From: a virus
Length of the DNA: 43,899 nt
Strand: one strand, 5' to 3'
Virus record (IMG/VR): IMGVR_UViG_3300040801_002077
Coordinates: 1-43,899 of that record
Part shown: positions 9,334 through 14,644 of the stretch, piece by piece
How positions within the stretch are numbered: the first letter of the stretch is position 1
Layout of the letters: each line of letters opens with the position of its first letter
Notes under the pieces: model-generated
The model's input: the letters and a program-made list of their open reading frames with translations, nothing else
What the model was told of the DNA's origin: nothing
The model's database searches: none
Translations under genes and position numbers: made by a program

Positions 9334-9742
9334 CGGGATGGCGACGGCGGCGGTTGATTGGCAATTCTGGGCGGTGCTGGCGGTGCTGTTGGGGGTGCTG
9401 TTCGGCGCGTCGGTGGTTCTGAACCAGTATCTGATGGACTTGCGTGAGCGGGTGCCGGAGTGGGCGAAACCGTATGCGCCGGCGGCGTATCAGCATGCAA
9501 GCACGGGGTTTGGTGCTGGTGTTGATTACTTAGCGGCGCGGGCAAAGCGGACGCCGACACCATTAGACGATGAATTGGTGGAGATTATCGACCAGAACGG
9601 GCGTCGGCTGCTCGTGAAGGCGGCGGGCATCGTGGGACACGTGCCGGGAGGTGAGCGTAACGCGGGCACGTTTCCGGGAGAGCCGGCGTTCCTCGGTAGT
9701 ATCGACGAAAACGCGAGTGAAGACACCCAGCCAATCGAATAG
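9245..9742 (+). CDS. Exported/membrane protein overlapping the coiled-coil gene, possible holin
   Basis: The protein has 165 residues and a GAGGAG box before ATG 9245, inside the end of the preceding gene. An N-terminal signal-like segment (LMLMVLLLALVMPAAVMA, with a possible AxA cleavage) is followed by a second hydrophobic segment, FWAVLAVLLGVLFGASVVL, at about residues 40-60. The rest is soluble. There is no lipobox cysteine, so it is not a typical outer-membrane spanin lipoprotein. Two membrane segments and the position after the virion genes suit a holin. A membrane-associated virion or superinfection protein is also possible. Confidence 0.6.
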   Translation: MMTSKKRYGLMLMVLLLALVMPAAVMAQGDGMATAAVDWQFWAVLAVLLGVLFGASVVLNQYLMDLRERVPEWAKPYAPAAYQHASTGFGAGVDYLAARAKRTPTPLDDELVEIIDQNGRRLLVKAAGIVGHVPGGERNAGTFPGEPAFLGSIDENASEDTQPIE

Positions 9743-9761
9743 CCTTGCGACAAGTAATCTT

Positions 9762-10391
9762 ATGCCAACCGTGCCTCAACTCAAAAACCCGACATTGGAG
9801 TGGGATAATCTGACTCCCACCTTACACGGCGTCCCGGTCGAACGGCCGGACGCCTGGCTCGTCGCCCAGCCGGACGCCACGCACAAGGACAACACCCTAG
9901 GCATGTTTCATCGTCCGGGCGGGTTCGGCATCGACGCCGGTGACAAAACCGGCGCTCTCGTCTTGTATCAAACCGACATCTACTTTCCGGCGGGCACGTA
10001 TGCGCTGCGCATTGACCTGCTCAGCCACGTGCGCAGGGAGGGGCCGTGGGACGCCAAGTGGGAAGTCGCGGTCATTACCCCAGGCGGCAAAACAACCTCT
10101 GTCGAGATGTGGGTCACTAGCCGCAAAGGAAGCAACCCGCTGATCGGCATCATCCACAATACACAACCCGCCACCGGCGCGCTGGAACTGCGCTACACCG
10201 TTCACTATGCGTCCACGCATGGCGAGATGCAAATTCGCCGCGTGCGCTTCACGGACACCCTACCGCCAACACCTAACTTCCGATTGACGCTCCAGCACAC
10301 GCCCGCAGACATTGACGCACTACAGCCCCGTGATTGGCGACTTGCTCAACCATGTCGGCTTAGCGCGCTCCATCCAGCGCCGGCTCGTTGA
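9762..10391 (+). CDS. Beta-rich protein, carbohydrate-binding-module-like; possibly frameshifted
   Basis: ATG 9762 gives 209 residues; its ribosome binding site is poor. The sequence is beta-rich with regular aromatic positions (GALVLYQTDIYFPAGTYALRI, LELRYTVHYAS) and resembles jelly-roll carbohydrate-binding modules. The last 20 or so residues (WRLAQPCRLSALHPAPAR) look non-native. The +1 frame over the same bases instead encodes a good amphipathic helix (see 10312-10494). A +1 shift at CCCC 10326-10329 would join them into a 243-residue protein. Its likely role is virion- or cell-surface-associated glycan binding, but the fold is inferred by eye. Confidence 0.55.
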   Translation: MPTVPQLKNPTLEWDNLTPTLHGVPVERPDAWLVAQPDATHKDNTLGMFHRPGGFGIDAGDKTGALVLYQTDIYFPAGTYALRIDLLSHVRREGPWDAKWEVAVITPGGKTTSVEMWVTSRKGSNPLIGIIHNTQPATGALELRYTVHYASTHGEMQIRRVRFTDTLPPTPNFRLTLQHTPADIDALQPRDWRLAQPCRLSALHPAPAR

Positions 10392-10494
10392 CAGCGCCAC
10401 GGCCCAGAGCGAACTCAACCAGCAGCTCCTCGCTACCCTCGAAAAACAGGAGGCAGCGACCGAGCGAATTTATCAACTTATCAAAACCAGGTAA
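10312..10494 (+). CDS. Small helical protein or shifted C-terminus of the preceding gene
   Basis: From TTG 10312 this frame encodes 60 residues, including LVDSATAQSELNQQLLATLEKQEAATERIYQLIK, a clear amphipathic/coiled-coil helix. The frame is open from 10288. No convincing start with a ribosome binding site exists; GTG 10330 follows CCCC directly. The simplest explanations are a sequencing indel or a natural +1 slip at CCC-C, making this the C-terminus of 9762-10391. An independent small gene is the alternative. Confidence 0.5.
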   Translation: MTHYSPVIGDLLNHVGLARSIQRRLVDSATAQSELNQQLLATLEKQEAATERIYQLIKTR

Positions 10495-10596
10495 CTGACT
10501 GCTCGGTGACTTCTGACAAGGTGGCAAACGTGGCAATATTGGTTAAATATGTAATTACTTATTGATAACCACCCTTATCACCGAGTTATTACTAGC

Positions 10597-10638
10597 TATA
10601 ATCTTCCCCACACAGGGAAGGTTAGGATATAATCTTCC
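10597..10638 (+). promoter_or_regulatory. Twin TATAATCTTCC repeats, candidate promoters
   Basis: TATAATCTTCC occurs at 10597-10607 and again at 10628-10638, 31 bases apart, in an AT-rich gap. The first has a weak -35 (TTATCA, 10575-10580, spacer 16). CTTCCC/GGGAAG (10603-10608, 10615-10620) form a hairpin between the copies. A transcript from here would end at the terminator at 10730-10762, giving a possible RNA of about 100-150 nt with no gene in it. The rest of 10495-10782 holds no convincing coding sequence. Confidence 0.4.
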
Positions 10639-10729
10639 AACAAAAGGCACTTTCGTATCCGCACAAAGCGCGCAGCAGAACAACCTGCCAAAAAGGGGTT
10701 TGGTGAACAGACCAAGATGCGCGTGACAA

Positions 10730-10762
10730 GAGCGCCCACCACCGGGCGCTCGTCTCTTTTTT
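10730..10762 (+). terminator. Rho-independent terminator ending the late operon
   Basis: GAGCGCCC (10730-10737) and GGGCGCTC (10744-10751) form an 8-bp perfect stem with a six-base loop, followed by GTCTC and six T residues (10757-10762). It lies after the last rightward late gene and faces the convergent leftward genes. Confidence 0.85.
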
Positions 10763-10782
10763 GTTTGGGGGTGGGGTGGGGC

Positions 10783-11142
10783 TTAGCTTTCGTAGCGCCG
10801 GCGGAGAATCTCGGTTTTGATTTCTTGCGACTCGCTACGGAGCATCTGCTTGATTGCCCCGTCGCATTCCGGGCACTGGCTTTCGCCATCATAAACGACG
10901 CGTCCACATTCTTTGCAGGCATTAACTCTCTCATACGCTGCGCCGCTGTCGCCGTCGTCGATCCGTTCCCGGTAACCGCCCCATTGCGTGGTTTGGCTCT
11001 CGATGACCTCATCATCCTCAGCGAGGAAGTCCGCCAGGATGTCCGCGCCAGCACGGCTCATGGTTGTCCCTGCCTCATTGCGGGCATATTCTTTCAATCG
11101 GTAGTAAACCAAATCGGACACGTTGAATGTTACTCGCTTCAT
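10783..11142 (-). CDS. Ribbon-helix-helix-like protein with C-terminal zinc ribbon
   Basis: The protein has 119 residues. The N-terminus MKRVTFNVSDLVYYRLKEY followed by MSRAGADILADFL has the strand-helix-helix pattern of MetJ/Arc-type DNA-binding proteins. A zinc ribbon follows at about residues 75-95: CKECG then CPEC, two C-x2-C pairs. The start overlaps the stop of the upstream gene (ATGA), with AAGGA eight bases before the ATG. It is the last gene of the small leftward operon begun by the promoter at 11832-11860. Ribbon-helix-helix proteins usually bind short inverted repeats, so it is a candidate regulator of the palindromes at 11844-11870; that is inference. Confidence 0.65.
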   Translation of the reverse strand: MKRVTFNVSDLVYYRLKEYARNEAGTTMSRAGADILADFLAEDDEVIESQTTQWGGYRERIDDGDSGAAYERVNACKECGRVVYDGESQCPECDGAIKQMLRSESQEIKTEILRRRYES

Positions 11143-11459
11143 TTGTCTTTTCCTTGTGATTTAGTGTAACTTCGCACGTCTTCGTCGCGGCTGTAACCCT
11201 TTCGAAGCCTTGCGCTCATAGCTCCTACGCTAATGCCGACTGCCTCTGCGGCTGCACTTACGGACGGATATTCAACGCCATTCCATACACATGGCTTACG
11301 TTTGTCATTGTTTATAGCGGACTCAATCTCCTCGTCGCAGGTATACCCCCTTTCAAGCCTTGAAATCATTGCTTCTGGGGTCACGCCAACCGCACGAGCG
11401 GCCGCGCTTATCGATTCATATTGTATGCCATTCCATTTGCAAGGTTTTTTGCTTGGCAT
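11139..11459 (-). CDS. Two-module HTH-like repeat protein
   Basis: The 106 residues consist almost wholly of two copies of one module of about 45-50 residues: a C-x-W-N-G-[IV]-x-Y strand start, then [SI]-[IV]-S-A-A-A-x-A-V-G-[VI] (first helix and turn), x-x-x-A-M-x-x-R-L-x-x-G-Y (second helix), and an acidic end T/S-x-D-E. The same module occurs once in 13492-14061 and four times in 14065-14640. The helix-turn-helix pattern suggests DNA binding, with one module per half site or per sub-site. The leader carries the shared element at 11472-11486, and AGAGG lies eight bases before the ATG. No catalytic residues were seen. Confidence 0.65.
   Translation of the reverse strand: MPSKKPCKWNGIQYESISAAARAVGVTPEAMISRLERGYTCDEEIESAINNDKRKPCVWNGVEYPSVSAAAEAVGISVGAMSARLRKGYSRDEDVRSYTKSQGKDK
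11155..11169 (-). repeat. Shared translation-leader element, copy 1
   Basis: Minus-sense TTACACTAAATCACA, directly before the ribosome binding site of the gene starting at 11142. Here it also encodes the C-terminus of the upstream gene (YTKSQ). The other copies are at 11472-11486 and 11788-11802. Confidence 0.8.
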
Positions 11460-11466
11460 GTATAAT
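11437..11466 (+). promoter_or_regulatory. Candidate promoter of an antisense small RNA
   Basis: TTGCAA (11437-11442), an 18-base spacer and a perfect TATAAT (11461-11466) on the plus strand, opposite the start of the two-module gene. Initiation would fall near 11473, exactly at the shared leader element, and a plus-oriented terminator lies 15 bases further on. Confidence 0.5.
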
Positions 11467-11471
11467 ACCTC

Positions 11472-11486
11472 TGTGATTTAGTGTAA
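11472..11486 (-). repeat. Shared translation-leader element, copy 2
   Basis: Minus-sense TTACACTAAATCACA, followed by AGAGG and the ATG at 11459. Its plus-strand complement would be the 5' end of the candidate antisense RNA. Confidence 0.8.
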
Positions 11487-11521
11487 TGCCCCGGACAGTG
11501 TGTGCTGTCCGGGGCGTTTTT
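11473..11521 (+). ncRNA. Candidate antisense small RNA
   Basis: A transcript starting near 11473 would carry GUGAUUUAGUGUAA at its 5' end, then a strong terminator hairpin, about 49 nt in all. This 5' stretch is complementary to the leader next to the ribosome binding sites of three genes in the opposing operon (11155-11169, 11472-11486, 11788-11802). Pairing would be in cis at its own locus and in trans at the other two. The promoter, terminator and complementarity are read from the sequence; the RNA itself is inferred. Confidence 0.5.
11488..11521 (+). terminator. Plus-strand terminator inside a minus-strand operon
   Basis: GCCCCGGACAG (11488-11498) and CTGTCCGGGGC (11505-11515) form an 11-bp perfect stem with loop TGTGTG, followed by G and five T. 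The T-run exists only on the plus strand, although all genes here are on the minus strand, so it must end a plus-strand RNA. Confidence 0.8.
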
Positions 11522-11525
11522 GTGT

Positions 11526-11774
11526 TTATTGTTGGTCGTAATCGACCTTGCGCCACCGGCGCAGATCAGACTGGTACTTTCGCATCTCGGATTCGAGGTT
11601 GGCGGGGGATACCGTCTCGCGGCTGTGGGGAATGTCCGTCCCACGGCGCGTAAAGATCATCTTGTATTCGCCATCCATGTTATCCCACACGGTGACGGTA
11701 TAGCTGCCGCTGGCATAGGTGGCTTCCAGTCCGATGTTTTCTTCGATGGTTTGTAGCTTTTTGGTGAGTTCCAT
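11526..11774 (-). CDS. Small hypothetical protein, first gene of the accessory operon
   Basis: The protein has 82 residues. The N-terminal helix MELTKKLQTIEENIGLEA is followed by strands (SYTVTVWDNMDGEYKMIFTRRG) and a basic C-terminal helix (ESEMRKYQSDLRRWRK). No family was recognised. It has GGAGA nine bases before the ATG and the shared leader element just upstream (11788-11802). It is the first gene behind the promoter at 11832-11860. Confidence 0.65.
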   Translation of the reverse strand: MELTKKLQTIEENIGLEATYASGSYTVTVWDNMDGEYKMIFTRRGTDIPHSRETVSPANLESEMRKYQSDLRRWRKVDYDQQ

Positions 11775-11787
11775 TTTATTAATCTCC

Positions 11788-11802
11788 TGTGATTTAGTGT
11801 GA
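11788..11802 (-). repeat. Shared translation-leader element, copy 3
   Basis: Minus-sense TCACACTAAATCACA, then GGAG and the ATG at 11774. It differs from copies 1 and 2 at one base of fifteen. Confidence 0.8.
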
Positions 11803-11831
11803 TCGGTGCTTTGTTGCTCCGACTTGTGTAT

Positions 11832-11860
11832 ATAATAGCATCAAGTGCTGCACTTGCCAA
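11832..11860 (-). promoter_or_regulatory. Promoter of the 10783-11774 operon
   Basis: On the minus strand TTGGCA (11855-11860), a 17-base spacer and TATTAT (11832-11837) match the sigma-70 consensus at five of six positions each. The -35 box lies between two palindromes, so a bound repressor would cover it. Confidence 0.65.
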
Positions 11861-11870
11861 GTGCAGCACT
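11844..11870. promoter_or_regulatory. Double-palindrome operator
   Basis: A 27-bp perfect inverted repeat, with 13-base arms around one central base, made of two 11-bp palindromes AGTGCTGCACT (11844-11854) and AGTGCAGCACT (11860-11870), five bases apart. It overlaps the promoter of the accessory operon. Two identical dyads one and a half turns apart is the usual layout for a cooperatively binding repressor. Confidence 0.7.
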
Positions 11871-11902
11871 CTAATATTTACGCAATTCACAAACCGGTGT
11901 GC

Positions 11903-12064
11903 TTACTCGGCATTGTCCGGTTGAAAGTAATCGTGGATAGTATCCGGTTTATCTGTGCCGTATCGGTTGATTAGAAACTGGCGCTGTCGCTCCCGGCGCA
12001 ACTCCTCCGCGCACGTTCGGCACCCAAATGTCGGGCCCGTCATTTCTCCGTCCTCAAGATCCAT
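11903..12064 (-). CDS. Small CxxC protein, hypothetical
   Basis: This frame encodes 53 residues from ATG 12064, or 46 from ATG 12043, which has GAGG and GGAG upstream and is the better start. The sequence contains GCRTCAEELRRERQRQFLINRYG: a single C-x2-C followed by a basic helix. It follows the ASCH gene by 17 bases on the same strand. No family was recognised. Codon use resembles the neighbours, which supports a real gene. Confidence 0.45.
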   Translation of the reverse strand: MDLEDGEMTGPTFGCRTCAEELRRERQRQFLINRYGTDKPDTIHDYFQPDNAE

Positions 12065-12081
12065 ATTGTCGTCATGCTCGA

Positions 12082-12510
12082 TTACCGCCTCTCATTATAT
12101 GGATACTCCCATAGCCCTTGCCGACCGCGGACGGTGCTACGTGGGATAATGAGGGATACTCGTAGTCGCCATGCGTAGCGGCCGGGGCGATAGTCCCCGA
12201 CGGCTTGCTCCAGACGGGAGATGTGCGGGAGTACATCTGCGACGGGCTGCACGGACACCAGGCGCACCACGCAGAGCAGCACCCCACGTGGCAACTCGTC
12301 CAGGCTGCCCATGTTGAGCGCGGCGCGGTACGGGTCGAGCAGGGTGCTGGCGAACACACGCCGCTCGTATGCTCCGACGGACTTCCCCGCGTGGATCAGC
12401 AGCCGGTCGCCGGGCTGGATGCAACGGGGTTGGAAGTGGCGCGTCTCGTATTGCTTGATTCCGGCGGCGATCAGGGATGCATAGGGCTGTTTGATCGTGA
12501 GTGCTCTCAT
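12082..12510 (-). CDS. ASCH-domain protein
   Basis: The protein has 142 residues. It starts MRALTIKQPYASLIAAGIKQYETRHFQP and continues with PGDRLLIHAGKSV, the typical beginning of an ASCH domain (K-Q-P-x-A-S-L-I-x-x-G-x-K, then E-T-R). ASCH domains are PUA-like beta barrels that bind RNA or modified nucleotides; some members hydrolyse N4-acetylcytidine. The invariant ExR is present. The gene overlaps the one before it by ATGA and lies in an operon with a second ASCH-like gene (12857-13492). The substrate is unknown. Confidence 0.8.
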   Translation of the reverse strand: MRALTIKQPYASLIAAGIKQYETRHFQPRCIQPGDRLLIHAGKSVGAYERRVFASTLLDPYRAALNMGSLDELPRGVLLCVVRLVSVQPVADVLPHISRLEQAVGDYRPGRYAWRLRVSLIIPRSTVRGRQGLWEYPYNERR

Positions 12511-12860
12511 CGGATGAACTGCCCTTCGCGGTGACGCACTTGGCGCTGCTGCACGTCAACCAGATTTAGCTTTTCGGTCACTTGTCGCAGCATGGATCGC
12601 TGCACCTGGATAGCCAGTTGACGCACGTCGTCCATATGCATATCCATGCCAGCAGTGGTTAACGTTGCGGACATCTCATAATCTTTGCCACTCCAGAACC
12701 ACCCCAGCGGATGCTGACTGACTGGGGATGCATATAGATCCACACGCACGTCTTCTGCCATCCCGTTCGGGTAATCTTCGCGCCAGAGTTCGAGAATACG
12801 AAACGCTAGCCCGTCGTCATCAACGGCACTCCGTTCCCAATGTACCTCAAAGCGCCTCAT
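12507..12860 (-). CDS. Hypothetical protein between two ASCH genes
   Basis: The protein has 117 residues and overlaps both neighbours by four bases (ATGA junctions), so it is translationally coupled. It begins with strands (RRFEVHWERSAVDDDGLAFRILELW) and ends in a helix and a basic tail (LRQVTEKLNLVDVQQRQVRHREG). There are no cysteines or membrane segments. The family was not recognised. Its tight coupling to ASCH genes suggests a shared task. Confidence 0.65.
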   Translation of the reverse strand: MRRFEVHWERSAVDDDGLAFRILELWREDYPNGMAEDVRVDLYASPVSQHPLGWFWSGKDYEMSATLTTAGMDMHMDDVRQLAIQVQRSMLRQVTEKLNLVDVQQRQVRHREGQFIR

Positions 12861-13492
12861 GTTGTGCCGTCCCCTGGCATGAGGTCGCCGGCGTCGTAGG
12901 CGTGCAGACGCTTGGCGGCTTGGGTGTAGGCGGTTTCTACGTCAACGGGCCGGCGGTCGCGGTCGACGATATACCAGCCGAGCCGGTCGTCCCACGCTTC
13001 GATTTGCCACGCGCAATATCCCTGCTCGCTGCCCGCCGATGTCTCGTAGATGCACAAGCGATAGTGCCCCGATTCGCTGCGCTCGTAGTAGTCCCCGTCG
13101 GCAAGGTTTACCTTTTGCCACGGTTCTTTTACAGAATCCTCGACAAGCTCGAACTCAATCACCCAGGCGTGATAGTTCTCCCCGTGCATCTCCCGCCATA
13201 GGTCGACAAAATCGGCGCGGGCGGCGAATCCCTCAGCTTGGACATCCTCATCGGAGATAAGGCGCACGTCCTGCTGGCGAATGCCGGTGATGAGAACGCG
13301 TGCGATGCCCGACTGCCCTCGTCCGGGCTGGACGGCGTAGGTCTGACCAGTGCGGTACTTGCGACGCCCGGAGGCATATTTTAGTAGTGTGTAAGCGTCG
13401 GCAACCAACAGGCGCTCGCCGGGCTTGGCTAGGCGGCGGGTCTGGGTTTTGTCACCGGATAGGACTTTGTCGATGGTGTGCTGGAAGATCAT
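12857..13492 (-). CDS. ASCH-like protein with extra C-terminal domain
   Basis: The protein has 211 residues from ATG 13492, which overlaps the TAA of the upstream gene by one base. The N-terminus IDKVLSGDKTQTRRLAKPGE and the later KYRTGQTYAVQPGRG and ARVLITGIRQQDV match the ASCH layout seen in phage proteins, where K-x-x-T-R-R replaces E-x-R. Residues 125-211 (CIYETSAGSEQGYCAWQIEAWDD) form a separate domain that I do not recognise. It may read or process a modified nucleotide. Confidence 0.7.
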   Translation of the reverse strand: MIFQHTIDKVLSGDKTQTRRLAKPGERLLVADAYTLLKYASGRRKYRTGQTYAVQPGRGQSGIARVLITGIRQQDVRLISDEDVQAEGFAARADFVDLWREMHGENYHAWVIEFELVEDSVKEPWQKVNLADGDYYERSESGHYRLCIYETSAGSEQGYCAWQIEAWDDRLGWYIVDRDRRPVDVETAYTQAAKRLHAYDAGDLMPGDGTT

Positions 13493-14061
13493 TATGCGAG
13501 TTCTCCTGTGTAGGTGGCGGTCGTGTTGGCTTGCAAGTGCCGGCGGACGCGCATGAGTGCAGCGTAGCCGGCGACCTCGTGGCGGTAGTGGTCGTCCTCG
13601 TGCGAGAGGACGATATAGCGGTTGTCCGAGAGGCGGACGGCGAACAGCACCGCGCAAAGTGCGCGGCCCGTGGGTGGGGTGATGTGGCGGAGATGATCAC
13701 CGGGCAGCAGGGCTTCGGCGCGGATACTGCGACCGGTGGACAGGCGGACACCGTAGACCACCCCACGGCGGTACAGACGCTTTTCGATGATGTTGAGCAC
13801 GCGGTAGCCGGACGGGGATAGTAACAGGGGGTATTTGTCCGGATTGCCGGCGACGGCATCCACCGCGACGGGGGTTGTGCGGCGGATGTCGGCGGTGTCG
13901 TGGATGGCGGACTGTGGCATCGGACCGCGCTCCATGTCGGCGTCGCAGGTATAGCCTTTGTCCAGACGCCGGCGCATGGCATCGTAGGTGACGCCTTCAT
14001 GCTCAGCGGCCGCGGTAATTGTCTGATGGCGGATCCCGTTCCAGGTACAGGTCTGGCTCAT
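13492..14061 (-). CDS. One-module HTH-like protein with unknown C-terminal domain
   Basis: The protein has 189 residues. Residues 1-48 are one copy of the C-x-W-N-G repeat module (TCTWNGIRHQTI, ITAAAEHEGVTYDAMRRRLDKGYTCDAD). Residues 60-189 are a different, beta-rich domain (LLSPSGYRVLNIIEKRLYRRGVVYGVRL, FAVRLSDNRYIVLSHEDDHYRHEVAGYAALMRVR) of unknown family. The module may deliver the C-terminal domain to DNA. It stands directly after the four-module protein on the same transcript, with only three bases between them. Confidence 0.65.
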   Translation of the reverse strand: MSQTCTWNGIRHQTITAAAEHEGVTYDAMRRRLDKGYTCDADMERGPMPQSAIHDTADIRRTTPVAVDAVAGNPDKYPLLLSPSGYRVLNIIEKRLYRRGVVYGVRLSTGRSIRAEALLPGDHLRHITPPTGRALCAVLFAVRLSDNRYIVLSHEDDHYRHEVAGYAALMRVRRHLQANTTATYTGELA

Positions 14062-14064
14062 GGT

Positions 14065-14640
14065 CTAGTCCTCCTTTTGAGTTCGCTTCATATCGGCGTC
14101 GCTGGTGTATCCACAGCGGATACGGCGGGCCATCGTGGTCTTTTGAACATTGTTAGCGCGAGCGGCTGCGGCAATAGATGGGTATCGGATGCCGTTCCAG
14201 GTGCATGGGCGCTGTTGCCGCTCTATGTCCTCGTCAGATGTGTAGCCGCTGCGGACACGGTAGAACATGGCGCTATAGGTGACGCCGATTGCTTTCGCCG
14301 CGGCTTTGATGGACGGGTACTCGACCCCATTCCATGTGCACGGCTTGCGTGGCGGGCCGAGCTTAGGCAGATCATCGTCGCAGGTGTAGCCGGCGTTGAC
14401 ATATTTGAGCATGGAGGCGTAGCAGACGTAGTTGGCGCGGGCAGCAGCGGCGATGGTGGGGTACTCGACCCCATTCCATACGCACGGTGTCGCGTTTGGC
14501 TGGTTGAGGTCATCGTCGCCGGTGTGGCCATTGCGGATGCGCTGCTGCATTGTTGCGTAGCTGACCTGCTCGGCGCGAGCGGCAGCCGCTACAGATTCGT
14601 AGCGGACGCCGTTCCAGGTGCACGGTTTCTTTCTGGACAT
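14065..14640 (-). CDS. Four-module HTH-like repeat protein
   Basis: The 191 residues are four tandem copies of the same module of about 45-48 residues. They begin PCTWNGVRYESV, PCVWNGVEYPTI, PCTWNGVEYPSI and PCTWNGIRYPSI, and each contains A-A-A-[RK]-A, then V-x-x-x-[STA]-M and R/Y-[VI]-x-x-G-[YH]-T-x-D-x-D. The variable residues cluster just before the conserved Met (SYAT, CYAS, TYSA, QKTT), where a recognition helix would begin. The single modules resemble helix-turn-helix domains seen beside phage and homing endonucleases. Nothing else is attached. The likely role is multivalent DNA binding. Confidence 0.65.
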   Translation of the reverse strand: MSRKKPCTWNGVRYESVAAAARAEQVSYATMQQRIRNGHTGDDDLNQPNATPCVWNGVEYPTIAAAARANYVCYASMLKYVNAGYTCDDDLPKLGPPRKPCTWNGVEYPSIKAAAKAIGVTYSAMFYRVRSGYTSDEDIERQQRPCTWNGIRYPSIAAAARANNVQKTTMARRIRCGYTSDADMKRTQKED

Positions 14641-14644
14641 GGGG

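Noticed and set aside
8482-9742. A true Rz/Rz1 spanin pair
   Set aside because: The second protein has no lipobox cysteine and has two hydrophobic segments; the overlap alone is not enough, so only a lysis-like role is suggested.
14065-14640. CRISPR-like repeat spacing in DNA
   Set aside because: The regular repeats of about 140 bases encode the protein modules; units diverge between copies, and there is no short repeat/spacer pattern or cas gene.
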